A stretch of 64,000 nucleotides of DNA from Cryptomeria japonica. Lineage: Eukaryota > Streptophyta > Pinopsida > Cupressales > Cupressaceae. The notes beneath the pieces were generated by a model, which worked only from the letters and a program-made list of their open reading frames with translations, was not told the origin of the DNA and made no database searches. Made by a program: the position numbers and the translations under genes. The DNA lies in contig NC_081409.1 in NCBI RefSeq assembly GCF_030272615.1, forward strand, positions 654,008,468-654,072,467. The letters are read 5' to 3'. The first letter of the stretch is position 1. Each line of letters starts with the position of its first letter. Below, one piece after another: positions 47,405 to 59,484 of the stretch.

Positions 47405-48474
47405 TCAAGTGGGATTCTCTGGGACTCTTCTGGAACCTTGCAGTAATGCCAACTGCATGTGCAATATCCGGTCTGCTATGCACTACATAATGCAACTTAC
47501 CAATGATTGATCAGTATTCCTTCTCATCAACCAGTGCAGAATCATCCTCTTTTGTCAATTTGCACCGGTCACCATCGGTGTACCAACCGGTTTGCTATCT
47601 TCCATGCCAAAGTCTTCAACACCTCTTTGACATATTTGGACTGAGTGATAAAGATTCCATCTTCATCTGCTGGATCTGCAGTCTAATGAAGAACTTAATC
47701 TCCCCTATGAATGACATCTCAAACTCTTTCTTCATCTCATCAACACACACATGACTCATTTTGTCATCTCCTCCAAAGATAATGTCATCAACAAAAACCT
47801 CACAGATCTAGATTTGATCTCCTTCAGACTTCAAGTAGATATTGCTATCTTCACTTGTTCTCTCAAATCCAATCTTCACAAGATGGGAATGTAGGCGCTC
47901 ATACCATGCCCTAGGTGCTTTCTTTAGACCATATAAGGCTTTATGTAGCCTACACACCATATCATTGTCTTCAGATAGGGAAAACCCATCTGGTTGCTCT
48001 ATATATACCTCCTCTTCAAGTACACCATTTAGGAATGCATATTTTACATCCATTTGATATACTTTGAACCTTTTAAAAGCTACATATGCAAGAAGCATAC
48101 GAACCCCTTGCAATCTGGCTACAGGAGCAAAGGTTTCTCCATAGTCTTCTCCTTCTTCTTGAGCATATCCTTTGCATATCAATCTGGCTTTATTCCTAAT
48201 CACTATGCCATCCTCATTCAACTTGTTTCTGAACACCCATTTGGTGCCAATGACATTTTTATGCTCTGGTCTGGGTACCAAGTACCATGTACCATTTTTC
48301 TCTATCTGGTCAAGTTCCTCTTCCATTGCCTTGATCCAGTCTTCATCTTTATGAGCCTCTTTGAATGATTTAGGCTCAAATTCAAAGATCATACATGAGT
48401 TTTCTCTGATCTTTCTTCTTGTAAGGATTCCTACATCCTTATCACCTATGATCTACTTAGGATCATGATTCAAC
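47405..48474 (-). pseudogene. Copia C reverse transcriptase
   Basis: [20 protein letters not shown] and [20 protein letters not shown] open the [22 protein letters not shown] and [20 protein letters not shown] follow, then [20 protein letters not shown] (motif A Asp) and [15 protein letters not shown] (motif B). After a TAG near 47806 the active-site box reads VFVDDIIFGGDD. Further downstream IAHAVGITARFQKSP and ILRYLKGNT link to RNase H. Stops and frame changes occur around 47660 and 47500. Confidence 0.9.
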
Positions 48475-49584
48475 TTGACATACCTTGACATACCGAGGAA
48501 TGGTCTTAACTGGTTCTTCTTGCTTTTCTTCTTCATCCTCATCTTCATCAGTATCAACATTCACCAGTTTAGGAACACTGTTATTGGTACTTGGTTGACT
48601 GACAATTGGCTCCTAGAAGGTTGCAACCAATTCATTTATAGCTTTCTCACTGTCGATTTCCTCAGTTTTCTCAGAGGATTCATCAACTCTTACATTGATA
48701 CTTTCCATAATTCTCTAAGTCTTGTTGTTGTAGCACTTGAAAGCTTTACTCTTGGTGGAATATCCTAGAAATATTCCCTCATCACATTTAGCTTCAAATT
48801 TTCCCTGACATTCACTCCTCTTGATGTAACATTTGCTACCAAATACCCTAAAGTAGCTAACCATAGGTGTCTTACTGGTCCAATACTCATAAGGAGTTTT
48901 GTCCTTACCTTTCTTGATGAGTACCTGGTTCATAGTGTAGACTGCAGTGCTCACCGCTTCCCTCCAAAAGGTGTGAGCTACTTTTCCTTGAATCAACATG
49001 GTTCTAGCTGCTTCAACCATAGTCCGATTATTCCTCTCTGCTAGGCCATTTTGCTGTGGAGTCTGGGGGCCAGACAACTGTCTCTTGATGCCAAATTCTT
49101 TGCAGTACTTGTTGAATTCACCAGAAGTGAATTCCCCTCCTTGATCAGTTCTGAGACACTTGATCCTTTTGCCACTTTCCTTCTCCACTAATGCTCTGAA
49201 AGCTTTGAATTTCCCAAAAGCTTTAGTCTTGTCTTTCAAGAATGGGACCCACATCATTCTTGAGTAGTCATCAGTGAGGATCATGAAGTACCTATCACCC
49301 TGCACACTTCTAGTTTTCATAGGACCACACAAATCAGTATGTACAAGATCAAGCAAGTTGTCAGCAATGAAAGATTTACCTTTAAAGGTTGAGGAAGACA
49401 TTTTCCCCAATTGACACTCTCTACACAAGATATTATCCGGTTTGCTTAGCACCAACAACCCTCTAACTACCTTGATCTTACTAGCCTTCACAATGTTATC
49501 AAAGTTTACATGGCAGAGTCTCCTATGCCATATCCAACTATCATCAAGCTTAGCCATAAGACACATACTTATATTTGCATTCAA
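48475..49584 (-). pseudogene. Copia C integrase
   Basis: The N-terminal zinc domain is intact: WHRRLCHVNFDNIVK and CRECQLGKMSS (HHCC). The core holds VHTDLCGPM, LRTDQGGEFTSGEF and QQNGLAERNNRTMVEAARTM, giving the DDE triad. GSKCYIKRSECQGKF and EGIFLGYSTKSKAFKCYNN represent the GKGY-type C-terminus, followed by an acidic linker (VNVDTDEDEDEEKQEEPV). A 10-bp tandem duplication (CTTGACATAC twice, 48475-48494) shifts the frame before the RT. The catalytic region itself is open. Confidence 0.93.
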
Positions 49585-50040
49585 CTGAAATAGGTTACAT
49601 TTGGTCTACATGTTGGTGGCCACCAATTTACCATCTTTTCCTTTGATTCTGCAAACTCCATTCTTGAATTGCAGAGTGAAGTCACTATCATTTAGCTGGG
49701 CAACACTTAGAATGTTGTATCTGAGACCATCAACCCAGTACACATTGTCAGCACTGCTCTTTCCATTCAGAGAGATGGACCCTTTGCCTTTGACCATGCA
49801 TGGTGCATCATTTCCAAAGAGAACCACACCACCATCATACTCCTCTAAGGATAGAAACTTGCTCCGGTCACCAGTCATATGGTGAGAACAACCATTGTCA
49901 ATGATCCACTCATTGGAATTATCAAACCAGGAGACAAGAGCCTTCTTGTCTGCCACATCTTCCTTTATAGTAACAAACATAATGTCTTCATTTTCTTCAT
50001 CTTCTGATTCCTCATCTGTGACACCTTCTTCAACTGCCAC
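49585..50040 (-). pseudogene. Copia C protease region
   Basis: After an acidic linker (EEGVTDEESEDEENEDIMFV) comes WIIDNGCSHHMTGDRSKF. Copia proteases carry D-S/T-G here; this copy has DNG, which removes the usual active-site Ser/Thr. FGNDAPCMVKGKGSISL and NILSVAQLNDSDFTLQF follow as in the family. The frame is the same as gag and integrase, separated only by single TAG codons at about 50083 and 49603. Confidence 0.9.
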
Positions 50041-50082
50041 AAAATAGTTTCTCCGGTTTCCTCCTTTGAATTTCTTGAACCT

Positions 50083-50943
50083 TTCCTATTTATCCTTGTT
50101 GTCGCTATTAGGACAGTTCATAGCAATATGTCCTATTCGGTTATAGGAAAAACATTTCAAAGGGAGCTTACCTTTGTATTTACCAGTTCCTTTTGGAAAT
50201 TTCTTGGCAAGAAGAGCTTCAAATTCCATCAAAAACTCCTCATCATTCATTTCTCTGCTCTGACTAGGTTCCCCACTAGTGCTAGCCTCTTTTCCTTTTC
50301 TGAATGGTATAGTAGAGGCTTTAAATGCCGATTCAGTCTTTTGAATACTGCCATCAAAACTATTTAGCTCATAGGCTTTTAACTTGGCTATGATGGAGTC
50401 CAAGAATACTTTAGACTTTTCTATTGATCTCAACTCTTGAATAGCAACAACCCTTATTGCATAGACTAGCAACAGGGATCTCAGGACTTTACTTACCATA
50501 GTGGAATCTTCTATTTTGCTACCTGCACTCTTGATTTCTCCAGCAACCATTTTGATTCTTATTCCATACTGCTGAATGGTCTCTCCTTCAACCATTCGCA
50601 TGTCTTCAAACTTCCCTCTCACGCTTTCTTCCTTAGCCTGTTTTACATGCTTATCACCACCATAGATATTTTCAAGAGCATCCCATACCTCTTTGGGATT
50701 TTCCTTGTCCTGACCATCAATAAACTCAATGTCAGATAGACTACTGATGAGGGCTTCCATGACTTGCCCATTTTCTTGTATCTCTCTCTTTTGGTCATCG
50801 GTGAGAGTACCGGTAGGAACAACATATACATTTTCAACATAACTCCAGTGTTGAACACCCATGCTTTTGATGAATATCTTCATCCTATCTTTCCATATAC
50901 CAAAATTTTCCCTGTTAAACTTTGGACCTTCCCTCTTCATCAT
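50083..50943 (-). pseudogene. Copia C gag
   Basis: ATG 50943 opens MMKREGPKFNRENFGIWKDR. Typical Copia gag blocks follow: VQHWSYVENVYVVPTG, EVWDALENIYGGDKHVKQAK and GETIQQYGIRIKMVAGEIKS. The zinc knuckle near the end reads CFSYNRIGHIAMNC, with Tyr in place of the second Cys. A TAG follows DNKDK and the same frame continues into protease. Gag forms the particle and binds RNA. Length, about 285 residues, is normal for the family. Confidence 0.93.
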
Positions 50944-50994
50944 TTGACTAGGATCTTTTCCTCAAGCAGTTAAGCTTACAACATAGAGGAGCTG

Positions 50995-51010
50995 GAGTGC
51001 TCTGATACCA
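50995..51010 (-). promoter_or_regulatory. Primer-binding site of Copia element C
   Basis: Minus strand TGGTATCAGAGCACTC, the classical initiator Met tRNA site, two bases (AT) after the LTR end. Confidence 0.92.
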
Positions 51011-51012
51011 AT

Positions 51013-52621
51013 TGATAACTCAATGATGAACCACTAGTACCAAACTAGTACTAAGAGGGTGGGGGGGTGAATCAGTACAAACACAAATACAGTCCGAAAC
51101 TAGTTTGATAGTAAATACTTCGAATGACTGACAAACAGGGATACCTGTTCAACACAGACTGCAACCGGTAAAGCCAAGAGTGTCTAAAACAAGCATTGAC
51201 CAGTTGATCACTTAGCTTTTCACTTAACTGAAAACAACACTACCATTTCACCCTCATGTATGAATAGGTAAACTATCATCTGATCATCACAACAACTAGT
51301 TCAATATGTTTTATAGACAGACATAAAACATAGAACCATCATATGCTCAACAGGTAATAACAAAGCATCACAAGACAAAAGCATCACACATGACACACAT
51401 ATTTTTCACGTGGAAACCCAACTAGGAAAAACCATGGTGGGGATGAATACCCACAAGCTGCTTTTGAACTCTTTAGAAGTCCGCTCTGTTAGGAGCCTTG
51501 TCCAGTTAAAGACATTACAATAGGTTCTGTTAGGAACCGATCCTATTAGGGATCACCCGGTTAAGGGATGGCTATAATACCCGGTTAAGGGTTAAACCCG
51601 GTTAGGGTTACCTTGTTAGAGGATTTCAAGAACTCAATAGCTAAAGGATCTCCAGAGCTCTATAGCTTCTCAGAACTCATTAACCTCGAGTTACCTGGTT
51701 AAGGGATTTGAATCAAGCCTGTTAAGATCACCCTGTTAAGGGATTTTGCATCAAGCCAGTTAAGGATACCTTGTTAAGGGATTTCACAACTGTTGAAGTG
51801 GTTAAAGATCAACAAGAATTACAATGATCTGATAACAACACTCAATGCTAATGCAAATCCATTTTGGCTCCTCTTCTCCTTCTGCACATTCACTTTGCAG
51901 GTATCTCTTCTCTCCTTTGGTTTGGCAAGAATCATGTATCACTTCCCTTGGATACACACTCACAACTTTTGCCAACAACTTTAGAAAGAAACACAACATC
52001 GATGTTATAGGAAACAGACAGGTCGATAGCAAAAACCCTAAACCCTAAACCTATTAGGTTAAGCAATTCAAGCAGTTCAATCCTAACCGTTGAATCATAC
52101 TGCATTAAATGCAACAATCTTATTGATCTCAAGACATTCTCCATCATCCATTTTCCATCGATTTCATGGTGGCTGATAACCCATCACGTGTTATCACCGT
52201 TTGATAGACTTCGCACATTCCCGAGGTAGATAGGAATAGTCTTCTTCATGCAAGATCCTTCACGCACATAGAGCTTATGTGGCAACATGATCTATTCTCC
52301 ATTATACTGCTAACTCATCACACAAAGATCACTGATTGAGTCACATAGGCTTGAGGTACTCCAACCGGAAATCCTGAAGTGGAAACTACCTACCAACTGG
52401 TAGTAACACAATGCTTCCATGTGCTGGTTCCCATAACTGCATGCCGGTTCATCTTGAACAAATATGCCGCTTCACTTTGGCATATAAACCGGTTCATACA
52501 TATGCCGGTTCCTCTCTCTTTTCACCTATCACATGTGCCGGTTCACACCATGTCACATATTGACATCAATAACAACATACAATATCATTATGTCTTCATG
52601 CCAATTCACGTAATGCCAACA
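51013..52621 (-). repeat. 5' LTR of Copia element C
   Basis: 1609 bp, closely similar to 45018-46601; the two differ by scattered substitutions and small indels. It contains the same GGTTAAGGG-type array (about 51485-51790) and telomere-like AAACCCTAAACCTATTAGG near 52036. Confidence 0.92.
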
Positions 52622-52626
52622 ATCTT

Positions 52627-53205
52627 ACTACAGATCTTGTGAGTGCAAAGGATAGAAGATTGAAGTAATGCTGTAATGCATTAATGGATAACTGTCAAGG
52701 ATCTAATCAAGCATTCTATGCTATCTTCTAGATCATTCACTTGTTGATTACTAATCTCTTCGACAAGTCTGAAACCCTTAACCGGGTAGGCCCAGCCAAG
52801 CCTATTGTAAATCCTCTAACAAGGTGGTTCATAGTCATGGATCTGAAATCCTTTAACAGGGTAGTCTTTAACAGGACTTATCTCCTAACAAAGATCTGGA
52901 TTCCTAACAGGATTTGCTCTGGTGAAGAACATTGTAAGGCCTTAACCGGTCTGGTTACTATTCTACAGATAGTTGACTTGTGAGTTTTACTCACCATGGT
53001 TTTTCCCATTTGGGTTTCCACATCAAAATATCTTGTGTTATGGTGATTGTGCTTCTGTGGGTGAATGCTCTATTTTCTATTTGACTTATTTATGTTTTAA
53101 CCAGTTCATTGTTTAAACTACTACACCAGTCTGCTGGAAAATTGTTTAAGAGTTTGGTTAAGTTCTTAGGCATACTAATTCACCCCCCCCTCTTAGTATT
53201 CATCA
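52627..53205 (+). repeat. 3' LTR of element B, second part
   Basis: Resumes the B LTR after element C and matches about 38522-39116, ending TTAGTATTCATCA. Confidence 0.9.
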
Positions 53206-54479
53206 CTCCCTACTAGAGAACCTTTGTTTCTATTTCTCCATGATATTTCACAATTGTTGAGTTCTTTCCCATATGTTGGATCTACTTTTATTTTATTCCA
53301 CAAATGTGCCTTATTTCTCTTATCTATGTTGTCTTTCTTCTTTGTATTTTTTTTCTATTGAATAATCAATATCTCCTTGAGGAATATTATCAAACTATAC
53401 CCTTCTTCTCCAATTGTACCCCCTTCTTTCCCTAGTTGTGACTCATTGTATTCTCCTCTTCTATGATGTATCTCTTTTCTTACCTATTCTACATTATCTT
53501 CTAGATGTTTGATACACATCTTTTCATTTTCTTGTTTGTATTAAATATGCCTCTTTCACTTCCATGACTACCTTAAATGTTGATAAAAATTCAAAATATA
53601 TAATTCAAATTTTAAATTGGAACCTTCTACAAACCACACTAGTTTTCCAGTGACTTAAAAATTTATGAAAAAATATGTACTTAAAGCTATACATGGCATG
53701 CCCCTTTGTAATTACATTATTGATAATTTAGCTATAATACAAAGACAAATATCAATTTCGATCTAAATTATTATCAATCTTCCAAAATTAATAAAATTTA
53801 TAGCCTATGGAGAGTTCAATAAATGTTCACTTACACCCCATCAACTTTAAAAGAAAATTATGAGACAAGAAATGAGTCATCATGAATTCAAACTAGAGGA
53901 ATCTAAAATTCAGAACCAAAACAAAATATACAATAAATAAACAAAATTGAAATTGTGAACCTAAAAAAATGATGTAAGATTCTTGTTGATCTAGATGCTC
54001 CTCCATCACATTAAGTGAGGTGAATTAAGTACATAATGTTATCAATTGGAACAAGGGTGTACTAGGTAAATATTAGGTATCTATAGATACTACCATTTTA
54101 GATAAAAGCATGAAAATCAAAGGATAATTTAGTGCTATAAAGATAGATTTAATGGATTTGGGACATAAATTGGCTTATTCATAAAAAAGAATTTTGAAGA
54201 TTATAGTTTTAGATCAGATCAATTAGATTGTCTAGAGGAGAAAAAAATGGATAGATGACTAGCAATGTTCACAATGTACTAGGTAACAAAAAAGATAATA
54301 AATTGATTTAAGTATTACTATTTGTAGTAATACAAGATTTATTAAATTTTGAAATTTAATTTATTTTTTAATCTAAATATGGGTTCTTAAAATGAGAAAT
54401 TTGAATGTAAATAGGTCCCACTCAAATTATTGCTAATATGTGAGTTTTGCGTGATTCCAACATTTAAGAGAAAGATGGG
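53206..54479. other. AT-rich spacer without recognised gene
   Basis: About 1.3 kb of T-rich then A-rich sequence; no coding domain, RNA gene or repeat boundary was recognised. Confidence 0.5.
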
Positions 54480-56124
54480 AATATTTAGAGAAAATTGCAT
54501 GAATTCAACTCATTGTTAATAAATGAGTTGATTTCAAAAAGTATATATATTTTTTTTTCATAAACTAAGAAAAGAACAATTGCCTGAAATATTTTAAAGT
54601 AGCTAACTACTAATTGCAATTGGAGATTGTTGTTTTTCCTTATGCTATAAAGGCAGATGTCTAACATTGTAGAAGGATCCATTCCTTTGCTTTTTTTTTA
54701 CAGTCTTAAAAAAATTCTTTTACAGACAACAATCATTGTTAAAAGGAGATTTCTTATCAAGAAGACCAAATTCTATTGTAGCTACCTTGTTGGTAATGTC
54801 ACCAAATTACACAAATTGATGAAGCAACTAAACTTCTTTAAATTCTTCTATTCTTGAGAAATGAAGTTTCATTTTTCATATATCTATGAATAAATAGTAT
54901 AATATATAATTTAAATAATTTAGTGAAATAATAGATTAACTTTTCATGTGAAATACAATAATTTGATGTGTTCATTTCTATTTCTCACATTTATTTTTTT
55001 TGAATCTTGTGTACGTAGTACAATTTGTTGAGCTAAATTTGATCATGATATTGTGAGTAATGATTTTTTTTTTTAAATATTATAAAAGATTGAAATCTAA
55101 ATATTGAACTTCCTATCTTTAGTTTTTCTCTCATAAATCTAATTCTCTTTTGTTTTTTTACAACCAAAAAGAATATGTTTATACTATGGATTTGTCAAAT
55201 CAAAATATATAAAATATATTCTAACTATAACAAAAATTAAGTAAAATTAAATAACTACTTTCATACTAATCAAAATAGTAAAATCAGCAAAGATCCTTTG
55301 AATTAATAGACCAAATTGACAAGCTAAGTCTACCCCATATAAATTTTACCCTAACTTTGAGGACCTTGAAGGTAACTAAACCCATAGATTAAAATATCAT
55401 TTTAGGAGAGGTAGGGTACTTTCATTCTCTTCTATTTTTACTCTCAAATTTTTGGTATGGCTGCAAAAGCTCATCTTAATCTCTTTTGTGTTTACACCCA
55501 TGACTTTCTTATTTTTGAAAGATTTGTGTGTTTGTTTATATTGACAAAGTTGGATTTCAAGGAATGTTGATTAGACATGTTAAAAATAAAGATTTGGTAA
55601 TTAATAACAATAAATTAGTGTTTTATGTTAGAAGTGGGTCTCTAAATAAACAATAGACATATTAACTACAATATATCAAACAATTATGATAAATGAACAT
55701 ATAGTCTTATCTAAAAATACTAAAATTTAAACAAGATTAAATTTGTTAAAAAAATAAAATTTAGTAAAAGTTTTCTAACAGAGTGTAAGTTGATTTGTCA
55801 AGATATTGTACTCTAAAACTCACAATAAAATCATATTTAAAACACGGGCAGTTTTAGCATTTTAATCCCAATAAGAACAAGATTATGACGTTGAGAAAGA
55901 AGATGATAACGAATAAGGAGATTATGATGAGGGGCAAGGAGATTATGATGAGGAAGAAGATTATGACGAGGAGCAAGAAGTTGATAGTGAACAATAAGAT
56001 TGCAATGGTAACTAGGTCAATTTGGCCAACTCTGTCATAGTCCCTAGTCTTCTATAATCCATTGTAGTCTAAGAATATGTTATAGCCTGATATTATGATC
56101 AAAATGGGTAATTCATGTGATTCT
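54480..56124 (+). repeat. Duplicated host segment, copy 2 (no LINE)
   Basis: Collinear with 1136-2369 joined to 6613-7470, giving the empty site of the LINE. At about 55890-56000 an acidic frame is readable (DYDEEEDYDEEQEVDSEQ), a homologue of the acidic exon of copy 1, with a stop. Copy 2 ends at ATTCATGTGATTCT, where Copia D begins. Confidence 0.75.
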
Positions 56125-56500
56125 TGAAAGACTATGAAAATAATACAAGCTGAAAGATAATCAGAAATACAATATATTCATAACTGAAAATAGAACAATC
56201 AATATTCTGAAAATTGAAAGATATATTGGAAACTTGAACTCATAAACTTAAACTACATTACAATAGAATTGTTTTATACACCTTGATCTCCTACATGATC
56301 AAAGCAAAAAAAACAATAAAACAAAACTTAAAAACCAAAAAAAATAGTAACAAGACTATTTTTAAAACTAAAATTAAAACTTGTCTACATAGCAGTTTTA
56401 TGAATTGCTGATTCACACTAAAGCATAAAGCATAAATCAATAAACAAAAATCTAAAGCTAGATGTGCGTTCTCAACTCCAGCTTATCAATCATATCTTCA
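56125..56500 (-). repeat. 3' LTR of Copia element D
   Basis: 376 bp with TGAAAGA/TCTTTCA-like inverted ends, placed between the RNase H tail and the host segment. No second copy is in the window, so the ends rest on the host junction and the polypurine-like tract. Confidence 0.6.
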
Positions 56501-56509
56501 ATCTCCTCC

Positions 56510-57439
56510 TAAATGATGAATGGAGGTGAGAACTAAGTGATTTTTGAATGCAACAAAAGTCGATCCTGGAAGAGATTTGGTAACGATATCAACAACTTGT
56601 TCAGATGAAGGGCATAACTGTAACTCCACTTGTCCATCTTGAACCAAGTCACAAATTTAATGATGAATAATCTCTATGTGCTTTGTTCTGGCATGAAGCA
56701 CTAGATTCTTTGTCATGACAATAGTGCTATTGTTATCACAATAGACGGTGGTTGGATTCTTAGGAACAAAATATAGATCTATCAATATCCTTTGAATCCA
56801 AACTGCTTGTAAACTTGTCGATGAAGCTTCCATGTATTCTTCTTCTAGTGAAGAAAGAGCCATTGTTGCTTGTTTCTTACTACTCCAAGATACAACTCTA
56901 GAGCCAAATGAAAAAACATAACCAGATGTAGATTTCCTATCATCCATTGAACCAACCCAATCTGAATCTATATAACCAACTAGTTCAAACTTGTTAGTGG
57001 GAGAATAATGAATGCCAAAATTATGTGTACCACTCACATATCTCAAAATTCTTTTAGTAGACTGCCAATGTGACTCATGTGGATCCTGCATGAACTGAGA
57101 GATGAGGCTCACACCATTCATAATATCAGGCCTACTGGTTGTGAGGTACATGAGGCTACCAACCAAACTCCTATACCGAGTTGCATTGACCTTGGGACTA
57201 GCATCTTCCTTGGTTAGTTTTTCACCAAGGGCTATAGGGGTTGCAAATTATTTACATGCCACCATGTTAAACTTTTTCAATAAATCAACTACATATTTGG
57301 ATTGATAAATAAATATACCTTTTGATGTTTGTTGTACTTCCACACGAAGAAAATAGTGCATAAGTTCCAGATCTGACATTTTAAACTCTTGTTTCATTTT
57401 TTCTTTTCAATTCTATTTTCCGTCTCTCTAATTTCTAGA
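56510..57439 (-). pseudogene. Copia D RT C-terminus and RNase H
   Basis: MKQEFKMSDLELMHYFLRVE (57400-57340 region) is followed by SKYVVDLLKKFNMVACK and MVGSLMYLTTSRPDIMNGVS. RNase H follows as FELVGYIDSDWVGSMDDRKS (catalytic Asp), SWSSKKQATMALSSLEEEYM, TTVYCDNNSTIVMTKNLVLH and ARTKHIEI. The frame is then broken near 56657, with VDIVTKSLPGSTF still visible to about 56520. The part upstream, which should carry YVDD, has been replaced by the scrambled block. Confidence 0.85.
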
Positions 57440-58727
57440 TCTTTTGTGGGACTATGGTTGAGAATATATACTGTAGTGGCAACTTCTTGTCCCCAAAAAC
57501 TATGTGGAAGATTTTTTGTCTGTAGCATGCTTCGTGCCATTTCCATAATTGTACGGTTCTTTCTTTCAGCAATACCATTTTGTTGAGGTGTATATGTGGC
57601 AGTAAGCTATCTCTGGATGCCATTCTTAGCACAAAAATCGGCAAACTCAGTAGAAGTAAACTCTCCCCCTTTATCTGTTCTAGGTATCTTGAAAGGATAC
57701 CCACTTTGTTTTTCAGCCAATGCTTTAAAATTCTTGAAGCATACAAAGCGGGTATCCTATCAAGATACTCATAATAGATAGAGGGGGAGAGTTTAATCCT
57801 AATGAGTTTTGTGATTTTTGTGCTAAGAATGGCATCAAGAGACAACTTACTGCCGCATATACACCTCAACAAAATTGTATTGCTGAAAGAAAGAACCATA
57901 CAATTATGAAAATGGAACAAAGCATGCTATAGACAAAAAAATCTTCCACATAGCTTTTGTGGGACTACTATTGAGAATATATATTGTAGTGGCAACTACT
58001 TGTCCCCAAAAGCTATGTGGAAGATTTTTTGTCTCTAGCATGCTTCATACCATTTCCATAATTGTACGGTTCTTTCTTTCAACAATATCATTTTGTTGAG
58101 GTGTATATACAGTAGTAAGCTGTCTCTGGATGCCATTCTTAGCACAAAAATCAGCAAAGAACCTTTATTTTTTGACATTCATTGATGATTACTCTCGTCA
58201 CAATTGGGTTTATTTTTTGAAGCAAAAATCTGAAGCCTTTTCATGCTTCAAGAATTTTAAAGCATTGGCTGAAAAACAAAGCGGGTATCTTGTCAAAATA
58301 CTCAGAATAGATAGCGGGGGAGAGTTTACTTATAATGAGTTTGTTGATTTTTGTGCTAAGAATGACATCCAGAGATAGCTTATTGTTGCATATACACCTT
58401 AACAAAATGGTATTGTTGAAAGAAAGAATTGTACAATTATGGAAATGGCACGAAGCATGCTACAGACAAAAAATCTTCCACATAGTTTTTGGGGACAAGC
58501 AGTTGCCACTAAAGTATATATTCTCAACCATAGTCCCACAAAAGCTATGTGGAAGATTTTTTGTCTATAGCATGCTTCGTGCCATTTCCATAATTGTACG
58601 GTTCTTTCTTTCAACAATACCATTTTGTTGAGGTGTATATGTGGTAGTAAGTTTTCTTTGGATGCCATTCTTAGCACAAAAATCAACAAACTCATTAGAA
58701 GTAAACTCCCCCCTCTATCTATTCTGT
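57440..58727. repeat. Zig-zag array of five alternating integrase fragments
   Basis: Five pieces of one integrase region alternate in direction: about 57440-57740 (minus), 57741-57954 (plus), 57955-58157 (minus), 58158-58540 (plus), 58541-58727 (minus). All contain variants of GAAAGAAAGAACCGTACAATT and TCTTCCACATAG. The original lies at 59751-60060. Three joints fall on the motif AGTCCCACAAAAG or its complement. The array sits inside the RT gene between ARAWYSRI and MKQEFK. The proteins predicted across it are artefacts of the inversions. Confidence 0.85.
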
Positions 58728-59484
58728 AGATCCTAGAATACCAAGCACGAGGAGCTTGCTTCAACCCATAAAGGGATTTCTTTAGCTTGTAGACTAAGTG
58801 TTCATTTTTTGGAACTTCATAACCCATAGGTTGTTCCACACAAACTTCCTCATCTATGTAACCATTAAGGAATGCTGATTTTACATCCATCTGAAATATT
58901 GGCCACTTGTATTGTGCTGCAATAGCCAATATAATCTTGACCATGTCAATTCGAGCCATAGGAGAAAAAGTTTCTGCATAATCCACTCCAGGAGTTTGTG
59001 CAAACCCCTTGGCAACTACTCTTGCCTTATGTCATTCTACTAAACCATTTGCATGATATTTGACTTTGTAAATCCATTTCACACCAATCACTTGCTTACC
59101 TTTAGGAAGTGGAACTAATTCCCAAGTATTATTCTTATGAATGGAATTCAATTCATCATTCATAGCATTAACCCATACGAGTTCTTTCACTGCTTCTTCA
59201 TACACAAAGGGTTCAACTTTAATTGTACTAAACAAAGAAAAATTAACAATTGGATTTATATTGGTACTCTTCTGATAAACATCAACTAAAATTCGTACCT
59301 TTCGTCGAACATATGCTAGAGGTGATGGTGGAGGTGAATCTTCACCTGAGTTTGTGCTACTTGAAGAACTAGATGAGCTTGGAGGACTAGAACTAGATCT
59401 TGAACTTCCACTTGAGCTTGTGGGGAGAGGAGGAGGAACACTGTTATCTTCCATGTTTATGATTATTAATGGATTTTTTTGCAT
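58728..59484 (-). pseudogene. Copia D reverse transcriptase, N-terminal two thirds
   Basis: From a Ser/Pro-rich linker (SSSGSSRSSSSPPSSSSSSS) the frame runs into ELVWVNAMNDELNSIHKNNT, WELVPLPKGKQVIGVKWIYK and then a TGA (59032 region, where relatives have Arg). It continues [40 protein letters not shown] and [15 protein letters not shown]. The YVDD segment is missing because the zig-zag array begins immediately after. Otherwise the domain is well preserved. Confidence 0.88.

Larger units (their letters stand above)
45018..52621 (-). mobile_element. Copia element C, nearly complete, minus strand (SIRE/Maximus-like)
   Basis: LTRs at 51013-52621 (5' on the minus strand) and 45018-46601 (3'). 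A TGGTATCAGAGCACTC primer-binding site lies at 50995-51010 and a polypurine tract at 46602-46613. The interior reads gag, protease, integrase, RT, RNase H in Copia order. The target duplication is ATCTC (45013-45017) and ATCTT (52622-52626), splitting the 3' LTR of B. A handful of stops and one 10-bp duplication inactivate it. The PPT/LTR junction and poly-C U5 motif suggest the SIRE/Maximus group, tentatively. Confidence 0.92.
37970..53205 (+). mobile_element. LTR element B: non-autonomous, two-ORF retrotransposon with Copia C nested in its 3' LTR
   Basis: 5' LTR 37970-39116, PBS-like site 39118-39131, ORF1 39167-40445, ORF2 and downstream charged region 40894 to about 44228, polypurine tract 44469-44480. 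The 3' LTR starts at 44481, is interrupted by element C (45018-52621) and ends at 53205. Flanking CTCCA/CTCCC gives a 4/5 target duplication. The plan matches element A. No protease, integrase, RT or RNase H is seen in its own interior (39117-44480). Confidence 0.85.

Noticed and set aside
57435-57920. 161-residue minus-strand protein and the similar 195-residue frame at 58399-58986
   Set aside because: They cross joints of the zig-zag integrase array and mix true and antisense sequence, so they are not real genes.
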